From Pedobacter hiemivivus (GTDB lineage: Bacteria > Bacteroidota > Bacteroidia > Sphingobacteriales > Sphingobacteriaceae): a stretch of 64,000 nucleotides of DNA. Made by a program: the position numbers and the translations under genes. Shown here in pieces: positions 41,960 through 50,187 of the stretch. The stretch lies in NCBI RefSeq assembly GCF_004331685.1, contig NZ_SJSM01000019.1:1-64000 (forward strand), given 5' to 3'. Under the pieces are notes generated by a model. The model saw only the letters and a list, made by a program, of their open reading frames with translations, had not been told where the DNA came from and searched no databases. Numbering within the stretch: position 1 is the stretch's first letter; each line of letters opens with the position of its first letter.

Positions 41960-43330
41960 TTACTTACTCAATTCAGCAAAATACTTGTGGAACAAAGGCA
42001 AAGTCTCTATTCCTTTATAATAGTTAAAAATATCGTATTTCTCATTTGGCGAATGTAAAGCATCACTATCCAGGCCAAAGCCAAAAAGCACTGATTTAAT
42101 ACCCAATGCGCTTTCAAATAAAGCAACAATAGGAATACTTCCTCCGCCACGTGTAGGAATTGGCGATTTACCAAACGAATCAACAATAGCTTTTTCGGCA
42201 GCACGATAAGCAATACTATCTGTAGGTGTCACTACTGGCTCACCACCATGATGAGCAGTGACTTTAACCTTTACATAATCAGGAGCAATACGCTCGAAAT
42301 GCTTGGTAAAGATCTCAGAAATCTCATAAGAAGTCTGGTTAGGTACCAAACGCATAGAAATCTTAGCATTAGCTTTAGAAGGAAGGACAGTCTTAGCACC
42401 TTCACCAATATAACCACTCCAGATACCGTTAACCTCTAATGTAGGTCTGGTTCCTGTACGTTCTAATGTTGAATAGCCTTTTTCTCCCCACTCCGCATTG
42501 ATATCCAAATCTTCTTTATACTCGTTTAAATCAAATGGAGCAGAATTTAAAGCCTTTTTCTCTGCATCAGTCAATTCGACAACCTTATCATAAAAAGCAG
42601 GAATGGTGATGTGATTGTTCTCGTCATGTAACGAAGCAATCATTTTACATAAGATAGTTGCAGGGTTAGCTACAGCACCACCATATACACCTGAGTGTAA
42701 ATCGCGGTTCGGGCCAACAACCTCGACTTCCATATAAGCTAATCCACGTAAACCAGTCTCAATAGACGGATTTTCCATGCTGATCATTGAAGTATCAGAG
42801 ATTAAAACTACATCAGCTTTCAAACGATCAACATTTGCATTCACAAAAATGCCAAGATTTGCAGAACCAACTTCCTCTTCACCTTCGATCATAAATTTCA
42901 CGTTACAAGCAAGTGTATTGGTCTTCATCATCAACTCAAAAGCTTTTACATGCATGTAAAATTGCCCTTTATCGTCGCATGCACCACGTGCATAAATCTT
43001 TCCATCACGCACAGTTGGCTCAAATGGAGGTGTTTTCCATAACTCCAATGGATCAGCAGGCTGTACATCATAGTGTCCGTAAATTAAAACGGTTGGTAAA
43101 CTCGCATCAATGATTTTTTCGCCATAGACAATAGGATAACCTGCAGTTTCGCAGATCTCTACATTATCAGCACCAGCATCTTTCAGTTTTTGAGCTACAA
43201 AGTCAGCAGTTTTAAGTACATCTGCTTTATATTTTGGGTCTGCACTAACCGACGGAAAGCGCAACAATTCAAACAGCTCATCTAAAAAGCGCTGCTTGTT
43301 TTCTTCAACATATTTTTTAATTTCTTGCAT
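41960..43330 (-). CDS. M20-family dipeptidase
   Basis: The 456-residue enzyme has the M20 metallopeptidase signature: YGHYDVQP with the first metal His, RGACDDKGQF with the bridging Asp, and MIEGEEEVGS with the catalytic Glu-Glu pair. A late HSPNEKYD-like element supplies a final His. Overall pattern fits the CNDP/PepV-like di-peptidase branch that cleaves short peptides in the cytoplasm with two zinc ions. No signal peptide is present. A -7 box lies 17 bases upstream and the DUF4091 gene ends 30 bases before its start. Confidence 0.92.
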   Translation of the reverse strand: MQEIKKYVEENKQRFLDELFELLRFPSVSADPKYKADVLKTADFVAQKLKDAGADNVEICETAGYPIVYGEKIIDASLPTVLIYGHYDVQPADPLELWKTPPFEPTVRDGKIYARGACDDKGQFYMHVKAFELMMKTNTLACNVKFMIEGEEEVGSANLGIFVNANVDRLKADVVLISDTSMISMENPSIETGLRGLAYMEVEVVGPNRDLHSGVYGGAVANPATILCKMIASLHDENNHITIPAFYDKVVELTDAEKKALNSAPFDLNEYKEDLDINAEWGEKGYSTLERTGTRPTLEVNGIWSGYIGEGAKTVLPSKANAKISMRLVPNQTSYEISEIFTKHFERIAPDYVKVKVTAHHGGEPVVTPTDSIAYRAAEKAIVDSFGKSPIPTRGGGSIPIVALFESALGIKSVLFGFGLDSDALHSPNEKYDIFNYYKGIETLPLFHKYFAELSK

Positions 43331-43346
43331 AACAAATTAGTTTGGG

Positions 43347-43354
43347 CAAATATA
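43347..43354 (-). promoter_or_regulatory. -7 box for the dipeptidase gene
   Basis: The minus strand reads TATATTTG, an exact TAnnTTTG match 17 bases upstream of the start codon at 43330. Confidence 0.5.
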
Positions 43355-43360
43355 ATTTAT

Positions 43361-45094
43361 TTATCGATTAAGAAGGGGTTTTACTCCTTTTAGCATTTCA
43401 TCAGCTGTGGTACTAGCCAATGATTTTATGTCGAAAATTTGCAAAGCCTGATTTAACTCATTTAACTCCTTAATCTGCCTGTTTTTTGAGTAAAACGCTC
43501 TTAATTGCTTGATTTTTTCAAAATCCTGGGCGCCTTCAATTAATTTTTCAAACCTGATAGAACTAAGCGGACCAGGGTAAACGAGATAAGTATCGCCAGC
43601 TGGCCATGAGGTAAAACGACTATCTGCTAATGGCGTTTTTGTCCAGCTATTATAAGCCCACCGTAAATAACCGTCCATATTTTTACTTGCCGTGTACCAG
43701 CCTATCCATACTCCCTCTGCTGGAGATGAAAAAGTAAACGCATTAGGATAAGGCTCGACACAGCAGGTATACCAGGTACTAATTTTACCTTCTTGCTGAC
43801 GTTTTTGCAAAGTAGCCGCTGGAAAATCCCATTTAGAAGCGATGCAGTAGGTATCTATATCTTGTTCTATTTCTGAATGATATTCGCCAGCTAATGCTAT
43901 TTTCCAGTCTTTATCCGTCTCTTTCAACAATTTAATAACCGCTTTCATGGCCTCCATTGGCCTTTCGTCCATTGCAATATAAGTTTTACTAAACCATCCT
44001 TTTTGCTTCAGATGCTGAGTAAAGTCGACAAGCATGGTTTTCCAGAAAGCGTTATAAGCTGGCGTACCAATAGCGTCTTTAAAAACGGCTTCTTTTCGTG
44101 AATTTTCGTCATAATAAGTAAAAGCGATTTTCCAAGGCACCATACTGTAACAGTTGATGCGCTCGGTAATACCACAATCCATTACAAAGGCTATATATTT
44201 ATCAAATAAACTGTAATCGTATGTCCAGCTTCTATCCTTTTTCCTGGTCCATTTAATCAAACTCGGATAATCGTCATAAGTTTGATGCCCCCAAGGCTCA
44301 TTAACTATGCTTGCGGTAATGGTTTTCTGACCTGCATTTGCCAGCATCTCGTAGTACTTTCTCATCAATAAAAAATGTTCCGCCCCCCACATCGGTACAT
44401 TGTGCAGCCGAGATACAGCCGCCGGATGTTGCCATAAATCTAAATCGTATTGCCATTTTTGAGGACTAGGCAGTGTTTTATCTAATACTTGTATAGTTAT
44501 AGGTAAGGTATAATCCTTATCTCCTTTTATTTTAATTATGCCTTTATAACTTCCTGCGTTTGCATTAGCTGGCACCTTGATACTTAGCCAGATGGGTTGC
44601 GTACTATTCTTTCTTACTGATACAGATTTAGTTTTTGTATCAATGATATCTGCCACATACGAAGAATCAAAATCCTTTGCTTTTCGGTTGCCACAACCAT
44701 CTCTAAATTCATCGGTAATTACATATTTTAAAAAACCAATCGTAATATTCTCTTTTTTAATCAACTGACCTTGTTCAGCTTGCAGATCGTAGACCTGTAA
44801 ACTGATACTATTTAAACTCCTGTTGGCCCAGATCAGCAGTTGTGTATGTATTTTTTCGCCTTTCCAGGCTTTTGCTTCCCACACCTTTTCTAAATTCACT
44901 TTGGGCGGTAATTCTCTTGCAAAGCGCGTATTGCTGGATGCAAAACTGACATTTAATCCATTGGGTACTTTGCGCCATTCACTATCGATAATTTGTGCGT
45001 TTAATAAGGGCTTTCTTTGCAAGGCTATGCTTGCGTCTTGTGCCTTAACAGTTAAATATAAAAAGGATAGGCAAATAAAAAAGAGATGTTTCAT
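43361..45094 (-). CDS. Secreted DUF4091 protein, glycoside-hydrolase-like
   Basis: This 577-residue protein has a signal peptide (LFFICLSFLYLTVKA), an N-terminal beta-sandwich with PIWLSIKVPANANAGSYKG, and a TIM-barrel-like central part. Family-type residues are visible in WQHPAAVSR, SIVNEPWGHQTYDDYP and YIAMDERPMEAM. The C-terminal RLEKLIEGAQDFEKI-like element fits DUF4091. Acidic residues in the NEPW and DERP segments are candidate catalytic residues. The substrate is probably a glycan but is not known. It is a single-gene unit; no -7 box was found. Confidence 0.82.
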   Translation of the reverse strand: MKHLFFICLSFLYLTVKAQDASIALQRKPLLNAQIIDSEWRKVPNGLNVSFASSNTRFARELPPKVNLEKVWEAKAWKGEKIHTQLLIWANRSLNSISLQVYDLQAEQGQLIKKENITIGFLKYVITDEFRDGCGNRKAKDFDSSYVADIIDTKTKSVSVRKNSTQPIWLSIKVPANANAGSYKGIIKIKGDKDYTLPITIQVLDKTLPSPQKWQYDLDLWQHPAAVSRLHNVPMWGAEHFLLMRKYYEMLANAGQKTITASIVNEPWGHQTYDDYPSLIKWTRKKDRSWTYDYSLFDKYIAFVMDCGITERINCYSMVPWKIAFTYYDENSRKEAVFKDAIGTPAYNAFWKTMLVDFTQHLKQKGWFSKTYIAMDERPMEAMKAVIKLLKETDKDWKIALAGEYHSEIEQDIDTYCIASKWDFPAATLQKRQQEGKISTWYTCCVEPYPNAFTFSSPAEGVWIGWYTASKNMDGYLRWAYNSWTKTPLADSRFTSWPAGDTYLVYPGPLSSIRFEKLIEGAQDFEKIKQLRAFYSKNRQIKELNELNQALQIFDIKSLASTTADEMLKGVKPLLNR

Positions 45095-45229
45095 AACTCT
45101 AAGTTAACCATTTGGAATATAAGGGGCAGAATGAAAACACCCCAATGAGATTTCTTTCTACTATTTCATTTTTTCTCTATCATAAAAAAGAAGCGTTTAT
45201 TACCTATAAGTTTCCTTATAGGCAACTTA

Positions 45230-45303
45230 CATTGAACGGCATTTGAACGGACATTGAACGGATATTGAACGGACACTGAACGGACTGGCCCGTCCAATGT
45301 CCG
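45230..45303 (+). repeat. Imperfect 11-12-bp tandem repeat with an inverted copy
   Basis: Five consecutive units of the form ATTGAACGGAC, with small variations, run from 45230 to about 45285. An inverted copy (CGTCCAATGTCCG) follows at 45291-45303. The inverted copy can pair with direct units to make alternative hairpins. There are no spacers of regular length, so this is not a CRISPR. Confidence 0.85.
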
Positions 45304-45428
45304 CTTAACATCCATTAATTATGAGTAAAATAAATTATCTTTATAAGCTACCTTAGCGATTTCAACACTTTAGATGAACAGTTTCTTTCTAATTTACCAA
45401 CACATTCTATTAAACGCACATAATTTCT

Positions 45429-45436
45429 TAAATTTG
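45429..45436 (+). promoter_or_regulatory. -7 box for uvrD
   Basis: TAAATTTG matches TAnnTTTG exactly and lies 55 bases before the TTG start at 45492, giving a leader of about 49 bases. Confidence 0.5.
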
Positions 45437-45491
45437 CAATTGTATAAGAATGTATCTATAAACAGCATACTTTAAATATCAGGAACGGATT

Positions 45492-47804
45492 TTGGATTAT
45501 TTAGCAGGTTTAAACCCCCAACAACGCGCAGCAGTAGAAAACACACAAGGCCCAGCAATGATCGTTGCAGGTGCAGGCTCGGGAAAAACAAGAGTAATCA
45601 CCTATAGGGTGGCATATTTGATTGAAAAAGGAGTAGATCCTTTCAATATCCTTGTACTTACCTTTACCAACAAAGCTTCGAAAGATATGCGTGAGCGTAT
45701 CATGAAAGTGGTGGGAGCTGAAGCTAAAAACATCTGGATGGGTACATTTCACTCTGTATTTTCTAAAATATTAAGAGTTGAGGCTGAAAAAATCGGTTAT
45801 CCTTCTAATTTTACTATATACGATACAGACGATAGTAAAAGCCTGATTAGAACCATCCTACGCGAACTGCAGCTGGATGATAAACTGTACAATGCAAACT
45901 TCGTCTACAACCGGATTTCATCAGCAAAGAACAACCTTGTTTCCTATACAGAATATATGGAAAATGCTGAAATTCAGGCCGAGGATATCAGTAATAAAAG
46001 ACCTTTAATTGGTGTGATCTACGAAACATATGCCAAACGCTGCTTCAAAGCTGGTGCTATGGACTTTGATGATTTGTTGTTTAAAACGAATATCTTGCTA
46101 AAAACGCATCCCGATGTACTAAATAAATACCAGCAGAAATTTAAATACCTGATGGTGGATGAGTACCAGGATACTAACTTTTCACAGTATACGATTGTAA
46201 AAAAACTCGCTGCCGCTTATCAGAACATCTGTGTAGTGGGTGATGATGCACAAAGTATCTATGCCTTTAGGGGTGCAAACATCCAGAATATATTAAACTT
46301 TGAACGCGATTATCCAGATTTGAAAGTATACAAACTGGAGCAGAATTACCGTTCAACGCAAAACATAGTTAAGGTGGCCAATAGTATTATTGCCAACAAC
46401 AAAAACCAATTAGAAAAGAACGTATTCTCCGATAACGAGTCTGGCGACAGGATCAAGGTTCAGCGTGCCTTTACCGACAACGAAGAAGGTAAGATTGTAG
46501 CTGATTCTATTGTTCAAGACCGTACCACCAAAGGTTATAACTACAATGATTTTGCCATCCTTTACAGAACAAACGCCCAATCAAGGGCTATGGAGGAGGC
46601 TTTAAGGAAACTGAATGTTCCTTATAAGATATATGGTGGATTATCCTTCTACCAACGTAAAGAGATAAAAGACTTAATTGCCTATTTCAGGTTAACCTTT
46701 AATCCTGCAGATGAGGAGGCCATCAAAAGGGTCATCAATTACCCAAAAAGAGGACTTGGTGATACTACAGTTGAGAAAATCAGTGTAGCAGCCGACCAGC
46801 ACAACATCACTATGTGGCAGGTAATCTGTAATCCACAGCAATATATACCGGGTAGAATTGCCAACCAATTGAATGACTTTGCGGTAATGATTCAGAGCTT
46901 TGCAGCAGAATCAAAAAAACAGGATGCCTATGAAACAGCCTTATATATTGCACAACATTCTGGTATTTTAAAGGAATTACACGCCGATCAATCTGAAGAA
47001 GGTCGTGGTAGACACGAAAACATACAAGAGTTATTAAATGGTATTAAGGAATTTGGTGAACGTGAGGACATTGAAGACCGTAGTCTAGCTGTTTTCATGC
47101 AAGATATTGCCTTATTAACCAATGACGATAAAAAAGACGATAAGGAGAAGGATACAGTTTCATTAATGACAATACACTCCTCTAAAGGTCTGGAATTCAA
47201 GAATGTTTATGTAGTAGGATTGGAAGAAAACCTTTTCCCGTCACAAATGTCGCTCAATTCAAGAACCGATCTGGAAGAAGAACGCAGGCTGTTTTATGTA
47301 GCAGTGACCCGTGCAGAAAAGAAACTTACCCTCACCTACTCTACTTCACGTTATAGATGGGGTACGCTTACCAACTGTGAGCCTAGTCGTTTTATTGACG
47401 AAATCGATGCACGTTTCCTTGAAATTGAAGTTGTAAAACCTGCCAAAAGTACACTGGGCGAAGGTTCATTTAACGAAGAAAGACGCACCTGGACACAACA
47501 ACGTGATACTTTCACTAAACCAAAACCAAGTATGTCATCCCCCTCTGGAACAGCAACTACACCAGCTCAGCGTCCAAAAACAACCTCAATGCTACCAAAG
47601 GCACACGTACCTACACCAGGCTTTGCGCCTGATGCAGCAAATGCTTTCCAAAATGGCATGGAGGTAGAACATGAGAAGTTTGGTTTTGGGAAAATCATCA
47701 GCCTGGAAGGCACTTTACCAGATGTAAAAGCGACCGTATTTTTCCAAGGTCTGGGTAACAAGCAATTGTTATTAAAATTTGCTAAGTTGCGAATTGTTAA
47801 ATAA
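45492..47804 (+). CDS. uvrD: UvrD/PcrA-type ATP-dependent DNA helicase
   Basis: The 770-residue superfamily 1A helicase has GAGSGKT (residues 27-33), VDEYQDTN, GDDAQSIYAFRGA, QNYRSTQNI and a late TIHSSKGLEFKNVYVVGLEE. The C-terminal tail ends with a Tudor-like EHEKFGFGKIISLEG segment that in PcrA contacts RNA polymerase. It unwinds DNA in repair and replication restart. The start codon is TTG, supported by the purine-rich AGGAACGGA just upstream and by no ATG being available before the conserved LNPQQRAAV. Confidence 0.93.
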   Translation: MDYLAGLNPQQRAAVENTQGPAMIVAGAGSGKTRVITYRVAYLIEKGVDPFNILVLTFTNKASKDMRERIMKVVGAEAKNIWMGTFHSVFSKILRVEAEKIGYPSNFTIYDTDDSKSLIRTILRELQLDDKLYNANFVYNRISSAKNNLVSYTEYMENAEIQAEDISNKRPLIGVIYETYAKRCFKAGAMDFDDLLFKTNILLKTHPDVLNKYQQKFKYLMVDEYQDTNFSQYTIVKKLAAAYQNICVVGDDAQSIYAFRGANIQNILNFERDYPDLKVYKLEQNYRSTQNIVKVANSIIANNKNQLEKNVFSDNESGDRIKVQRAFTDNEEGKIVADSIVQDRTTKGYNYNDFAILYRTNAQSRAMEEALRKLNVPYKIYGGLSFYQRKEIKDLIAYFRLTFNPADEEAIKRVINYPKRGLGDTTVEKISVAADQHNITMWQVICNPQQYIPGRIANQLNDFAVMIQSFAAESKKQDAYETALYIAQHSGILKELHADQSEEGRGRHENIQELLNGIKEFGEREDIEDRSLAVFMQDIALLTNDDKKDDKEKDTVSLMTIHSSKGLEFKNVYVVGLEENLFPSQMSLNSRTDLEEERRLFYVAVTRAEKKLTLTYSTSRYRWGTLTNCEPSRFIDEIDARFLEIEVVKPAKSTLGEGSFNEERRTWTQQRDTFTKPKPSMSSPSGTATTPAQRPKTTSMLPKAHVPTPGFAPDAANAFQNGMEVEHEKFGFGKIISLEGTLPDVKATVFFQGLGNKQLLLKFAKLRIVK

Positions 47805-47822
47805 CCCTTATATTTACAGGAC

Positions 47823-47847
47823 TTACGGAGCCTTATGGGCTCCGTAA
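47823..47847 (+). terminator. Hairpin after uvrD
   Basis: TTACGGAGCC (47823-47832) and GGCTCCGTAA (47838-47847) form a perfect 10-bp stem with a 5-base loop, 19 bases after the uvrD stop. Only a weak U-tract follows, so termination is probable but may be inefficient. Confidence 0.65.
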
Positions 47848-47922
47848 TAAATAAAAAACTGATTATAATATATAAAAACCGGCCTTTTGCCGTTATTTCT
47901 TTAAATAACTTGTCGGTTATAA

Positions 47923-47952
47923 ATGCGTCTGAAACATAAAATAGAGACGCAT
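47923..47952 (+). promoter_or_regulatory. Leader hairpin before the DUF4290 gene
   Basis: ATGCGTCT (47923-47930) and AGACGCAT (47945-47952) pair perfectly around a 14-base AT-rich loop, about 60 bases before the start. It could be a leader structure or a protein-binding site. A further pairing (GTTATTT/AAATAAC) lies just upstream. Confidence 0.45.
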
Positions 47953-48014
47953 ACTAAGCACTCCCGATGAATCAGAACTATTATAGAAATTAAAATATTA
48001 ACGAAAACATATAA

Positions 48015-48692
48015 ATGAATTTCGAATATAACACCACAAGAAACGAGTTGATTTTAGCCGAATATGGCCGTAATGTACAAAACATGGTAAAGTACATTAT
48101 CGAACTTCCCGATCTTGAAGAACGTAATAGATACGCCCAGGCAGTAATCGACCTAATGGGCTTTTTAAACCCACATTTACGTGATGTAGCAGATTTCAAA
48201 CATAAACTTTGGGATCACTTACACATCATTTCGGGTTATAAAATTGATGTAGACTGCCCTTATCCTAAGCCTACTCCTGAAGATGCATTGGTAAAACCTC
48301 AGCATATTGGCTATCCTCAACAAAGAATTACCTATAAACACTATGGTAAAACGGTTGAAATGATGATAGAAAAAGCCAAAGCTGTTGATGAACCGGAGCG
48401 TAGAGCTGCAATGGTACAGGGGATAGCCAATTTCATGAAAATGGCCTATGTAACCTGGAACAAAGACAGTGTAGCGGATGAAACTATTTTAAAAAACCTT
48501 CGCGAACTATCTGGTGGCCAATTGGAGCTAGATGAGAATGTCAATTTAAATAAAGTTGAGTTTAAACCGCCAGTGGTAAGACCTTCAAATAACAACAATC
48601 GCGGTAGACAAAACAACAATAATAAAGGCAGACAAAATAACAACAACAATCGTCCTGCCCGCAACAATAACAATCCTAAACAACGACACTAA
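48015..48692 (+). CDS. DUF4290-type protein with Asn/Arg-rich tail
   Basis: The 225-residue protein has a conserved helical domain of about 170 residues beginning MNFEYNTTRNELILAEYGRN and containing NRYAQAVIDLMGFLNPHLRD. This matches the DUF4290 family of Bacteroidota. The last 40 residues are low complexity with repeats of NNNN and GRQ, ending RNNNNPKQRH, which is basic and likely disordered, as in RNA-binding tails. Its function is unknown. murA starts 36 bases downstream and is probably in the same transcript. Confidence 0.85.
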   Translation: MNFEYNTTRNELILAEYGRNVQNMVKYIIELPDLEERNRYAQAVIDLMGFLNPHLRDVADFKHKLWDHLHIISGYKIDVDCPYPKPTPEDALVKPQHIGYPQQRITYKHYGKTVEMMIEKAKAVDEPERRAAMVQGIANFMKMAYVTWNKDSVADETILKNLRELSGGQLELDENVNLNKVEFKPPVVRPSNNNNRGRQNNNNKGRQNNNNNRPARNNNNPKQRH

Positions 48693-48728
48693 TCTTACCA
48701 GTTTTTATCCATACATCTTACGAATAAC

Positions 48729-50054
48729 ATGAACGCATTTGAAATAATTGGCGGTAAGAAATTAAAAGGCGAAATTCAACCTCAAGGGGCAAAGAATGAA
48801 GCATTACAAATCATAGCTGCTGTTTTATTAACCGATCAGAAGATTACCATCAGCAACATCCCAGACATTAAGGATGTAAACAAACTTATTGAACTACTGG
48901 GAGATATGGGCGTTACCATTGAGCGCCTGAACAAAGACACATATACTTTTGAAGCTAAAAACATCAACCTTGATTTTTTCCAATCGGATATATTTAAGGC
49001 TAAAGGTGGTGGTTTAAGAGGATCAATTATGATCGTTGGCCCACTATTAGGACGTTTTGGAAAGGCCGCCATCCCTAAACCAGGTGGTGATAAAATTGGT
49101 CGTAGAAGATTAGATACGCACTTCATCGGCTTTGAAAAACTGGGTGCCAAATTTGTATACGACAGTAAAAAAGAGTTCTTTAATGTAGATGCAACGAACT
49201 TAACTGGTGCATATATCCTATTGGATGAGGCTTCAGTAACCGGTACAGCTAACATTGTAATGGCCGCTGTACTAGCCAAAGGAACTACAACCATCTATAA
49301 TGCTGCCTGCGAGCCTTATCTGCAACAATTATGTAAGATGCTGAACCGCATGGGGGCTAAAATATCTGGTGTTGGCTCTAACTTACTAACCATTGAAGGT
49401 GTTAAAAAACTAGGTGGAACTGAGCACAGAATGCTTCCAGACATGATCGAAATTGGCTCATTTATTGGCTTAGCGGCTATGACAGAGTCTGAAATCACCA
49501 TTAAAAATGTTTGTTATGCAGAGCTTGGTGTAATTCCTGATGTATTTAAAAAACTAGGTATCAAGTTTGAATTAAGAGGTGATGACATCTTCATCCCTTC
49601 TCAAAAGCACTACGTAATTGAATCATTTATAGATGGTTCAATGCTTACCATTGCCGATTCACCTTGGCCGGGCTTTACTCCAGATCTTTTGAGTATTGTT
49701 CTTGTCGTAGCTACTCAAGCTAGAGGAAATGTATTGATCCACCAGAAAATGTTCGAAAGCAGGTTATTCTTTGTGGATAAGCTGATCGATATGGGCGCAC
49801 AGATCATTCTTTGCGATCCGCACCGCGCGTCTGTGAATGGTATTGATAAGAAATATAAACTAAGAGGTATCAGTATGACCTCTCCAGATATCCGTGCAGG
49901 AGTTTCCTTGCTTATTGCAGCATTATCTGCTGAAGGGAAATCAACCATTTTCAACATCGAACAGATTGAGCGTGGTTATCAGGATATTGACACTCGATTA
50001 CGTGCCCTTGGCGCAGACATTAAGCGTGTAGAAGCATCAGCTCCAACGCATTAA
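48729..50054 (+). CDS. murA: UDP-N-acetylglucosamine 1-carboxyvinyltransferase MurA
   Basis: This 441-residue enzyme carries out the first committed step of peptidoglycan synthesis, moving enolpyruvate from PEP to UDP-GlcNAc. Diagnostic elements are GAKNEALQIIAA (substrate Lys22/Asn23), RGSIMIVGPLLGRFG and the late DIRAGVSLLIAALSAEG. In the mobile loop, PKPGGDKIGRRRLDTHF, the residue at the usual catalytic Cys position is Asp121. Asp at this site is known in Mycobacterium, Chlamydia and Borrelia MurA and makes the enzyme insensitive to fosfomycin. The strong palindromic terminator follows. Confidence 0.95.
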   Translation: MNAFEIIGGKKLKGEIQPQGAKNEALQIIAAVLLTDQKITISNIPDIKDVNKLIELLGDMGVTIERLNKDTYTFEAKNINLDFFQSDIFKAKGGGLRGSIMIVGPLLGRFGKAAIPKPGGDKIGRRRLDTHFIGFEKLGAKFVYDSKKEFFNVDATNLTGAYILLDEASVTGTANIVMAAVLAKGTTTIYNAACEPYLQQLCKMLNRMGAKISGVGSNLLTIEGVKKLGGTEHRMLPDMIEIGSFIGLAAMTESEITIKNVCYAELGVIPDVFKKLGIKFELRGDDIFIPSQKHYVIESFIDGSMLTIADSPWPGFTPDLLSIVLVVATQARGNVLIHQKMFESRLFFVDKLIDMGAQIILCDPHRASVNGIDKKYKLRGISMTSPDIRAGVSLLIAALSAEGKSTIFNIEQIERGYQDIDTRLRALGADIKRVEASAPTH

Positions 50055-50096
50055 TAAGAAAAATACATTGTTAGCAAAAGCTACTGCTCTTAATTT

Positions 50097-50138
50097 AGCA
50101 TATAAAAAAAGCCCCAATTGGGGCTTTTTTTATATGCT
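50097..50138. terminator. Perfect 42-bp palindromic terminator
   Basis: The sequence is a perfect inverted repeat with 21-base arms and no spacer, centred on CCCCAATTGGGG. Each side carries a run of seven A or T and then ATAT/GCT. It lies between convergent murA and the CBS-like gene and can terminate both. Confidence 0.92.
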
Positions 50139-50187
50139 ATCGTCATGCTGAATTTATTTCAGCATCTCTCAGCTTGCATTCAATACT

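Larger units (their letters stand above)
45095..45491. other. 397-base intergenic region with hairpin and tandem repeat
   Basis: This gap separates the divergent DUF4091 and UvrD genes. It holds a hairpin of CCTATAAG (45203-45210) and CTTATAGG (45215-45222), the short tandem repeat at 45230-45303, and the uvrD promoter. No coding frame was credible. Confidence 0.7.

Noticed and set aside
45230-45303. CRISPR array
   Set aside because: The units are 11-12 bp, directly abutting, without spacers, and no cas genes are present.
48446-48673. Leu/Arg-rich minus-strand frame
   Set aside because: It is the complement of the Asn-rich tail of the DUF4290 gene.
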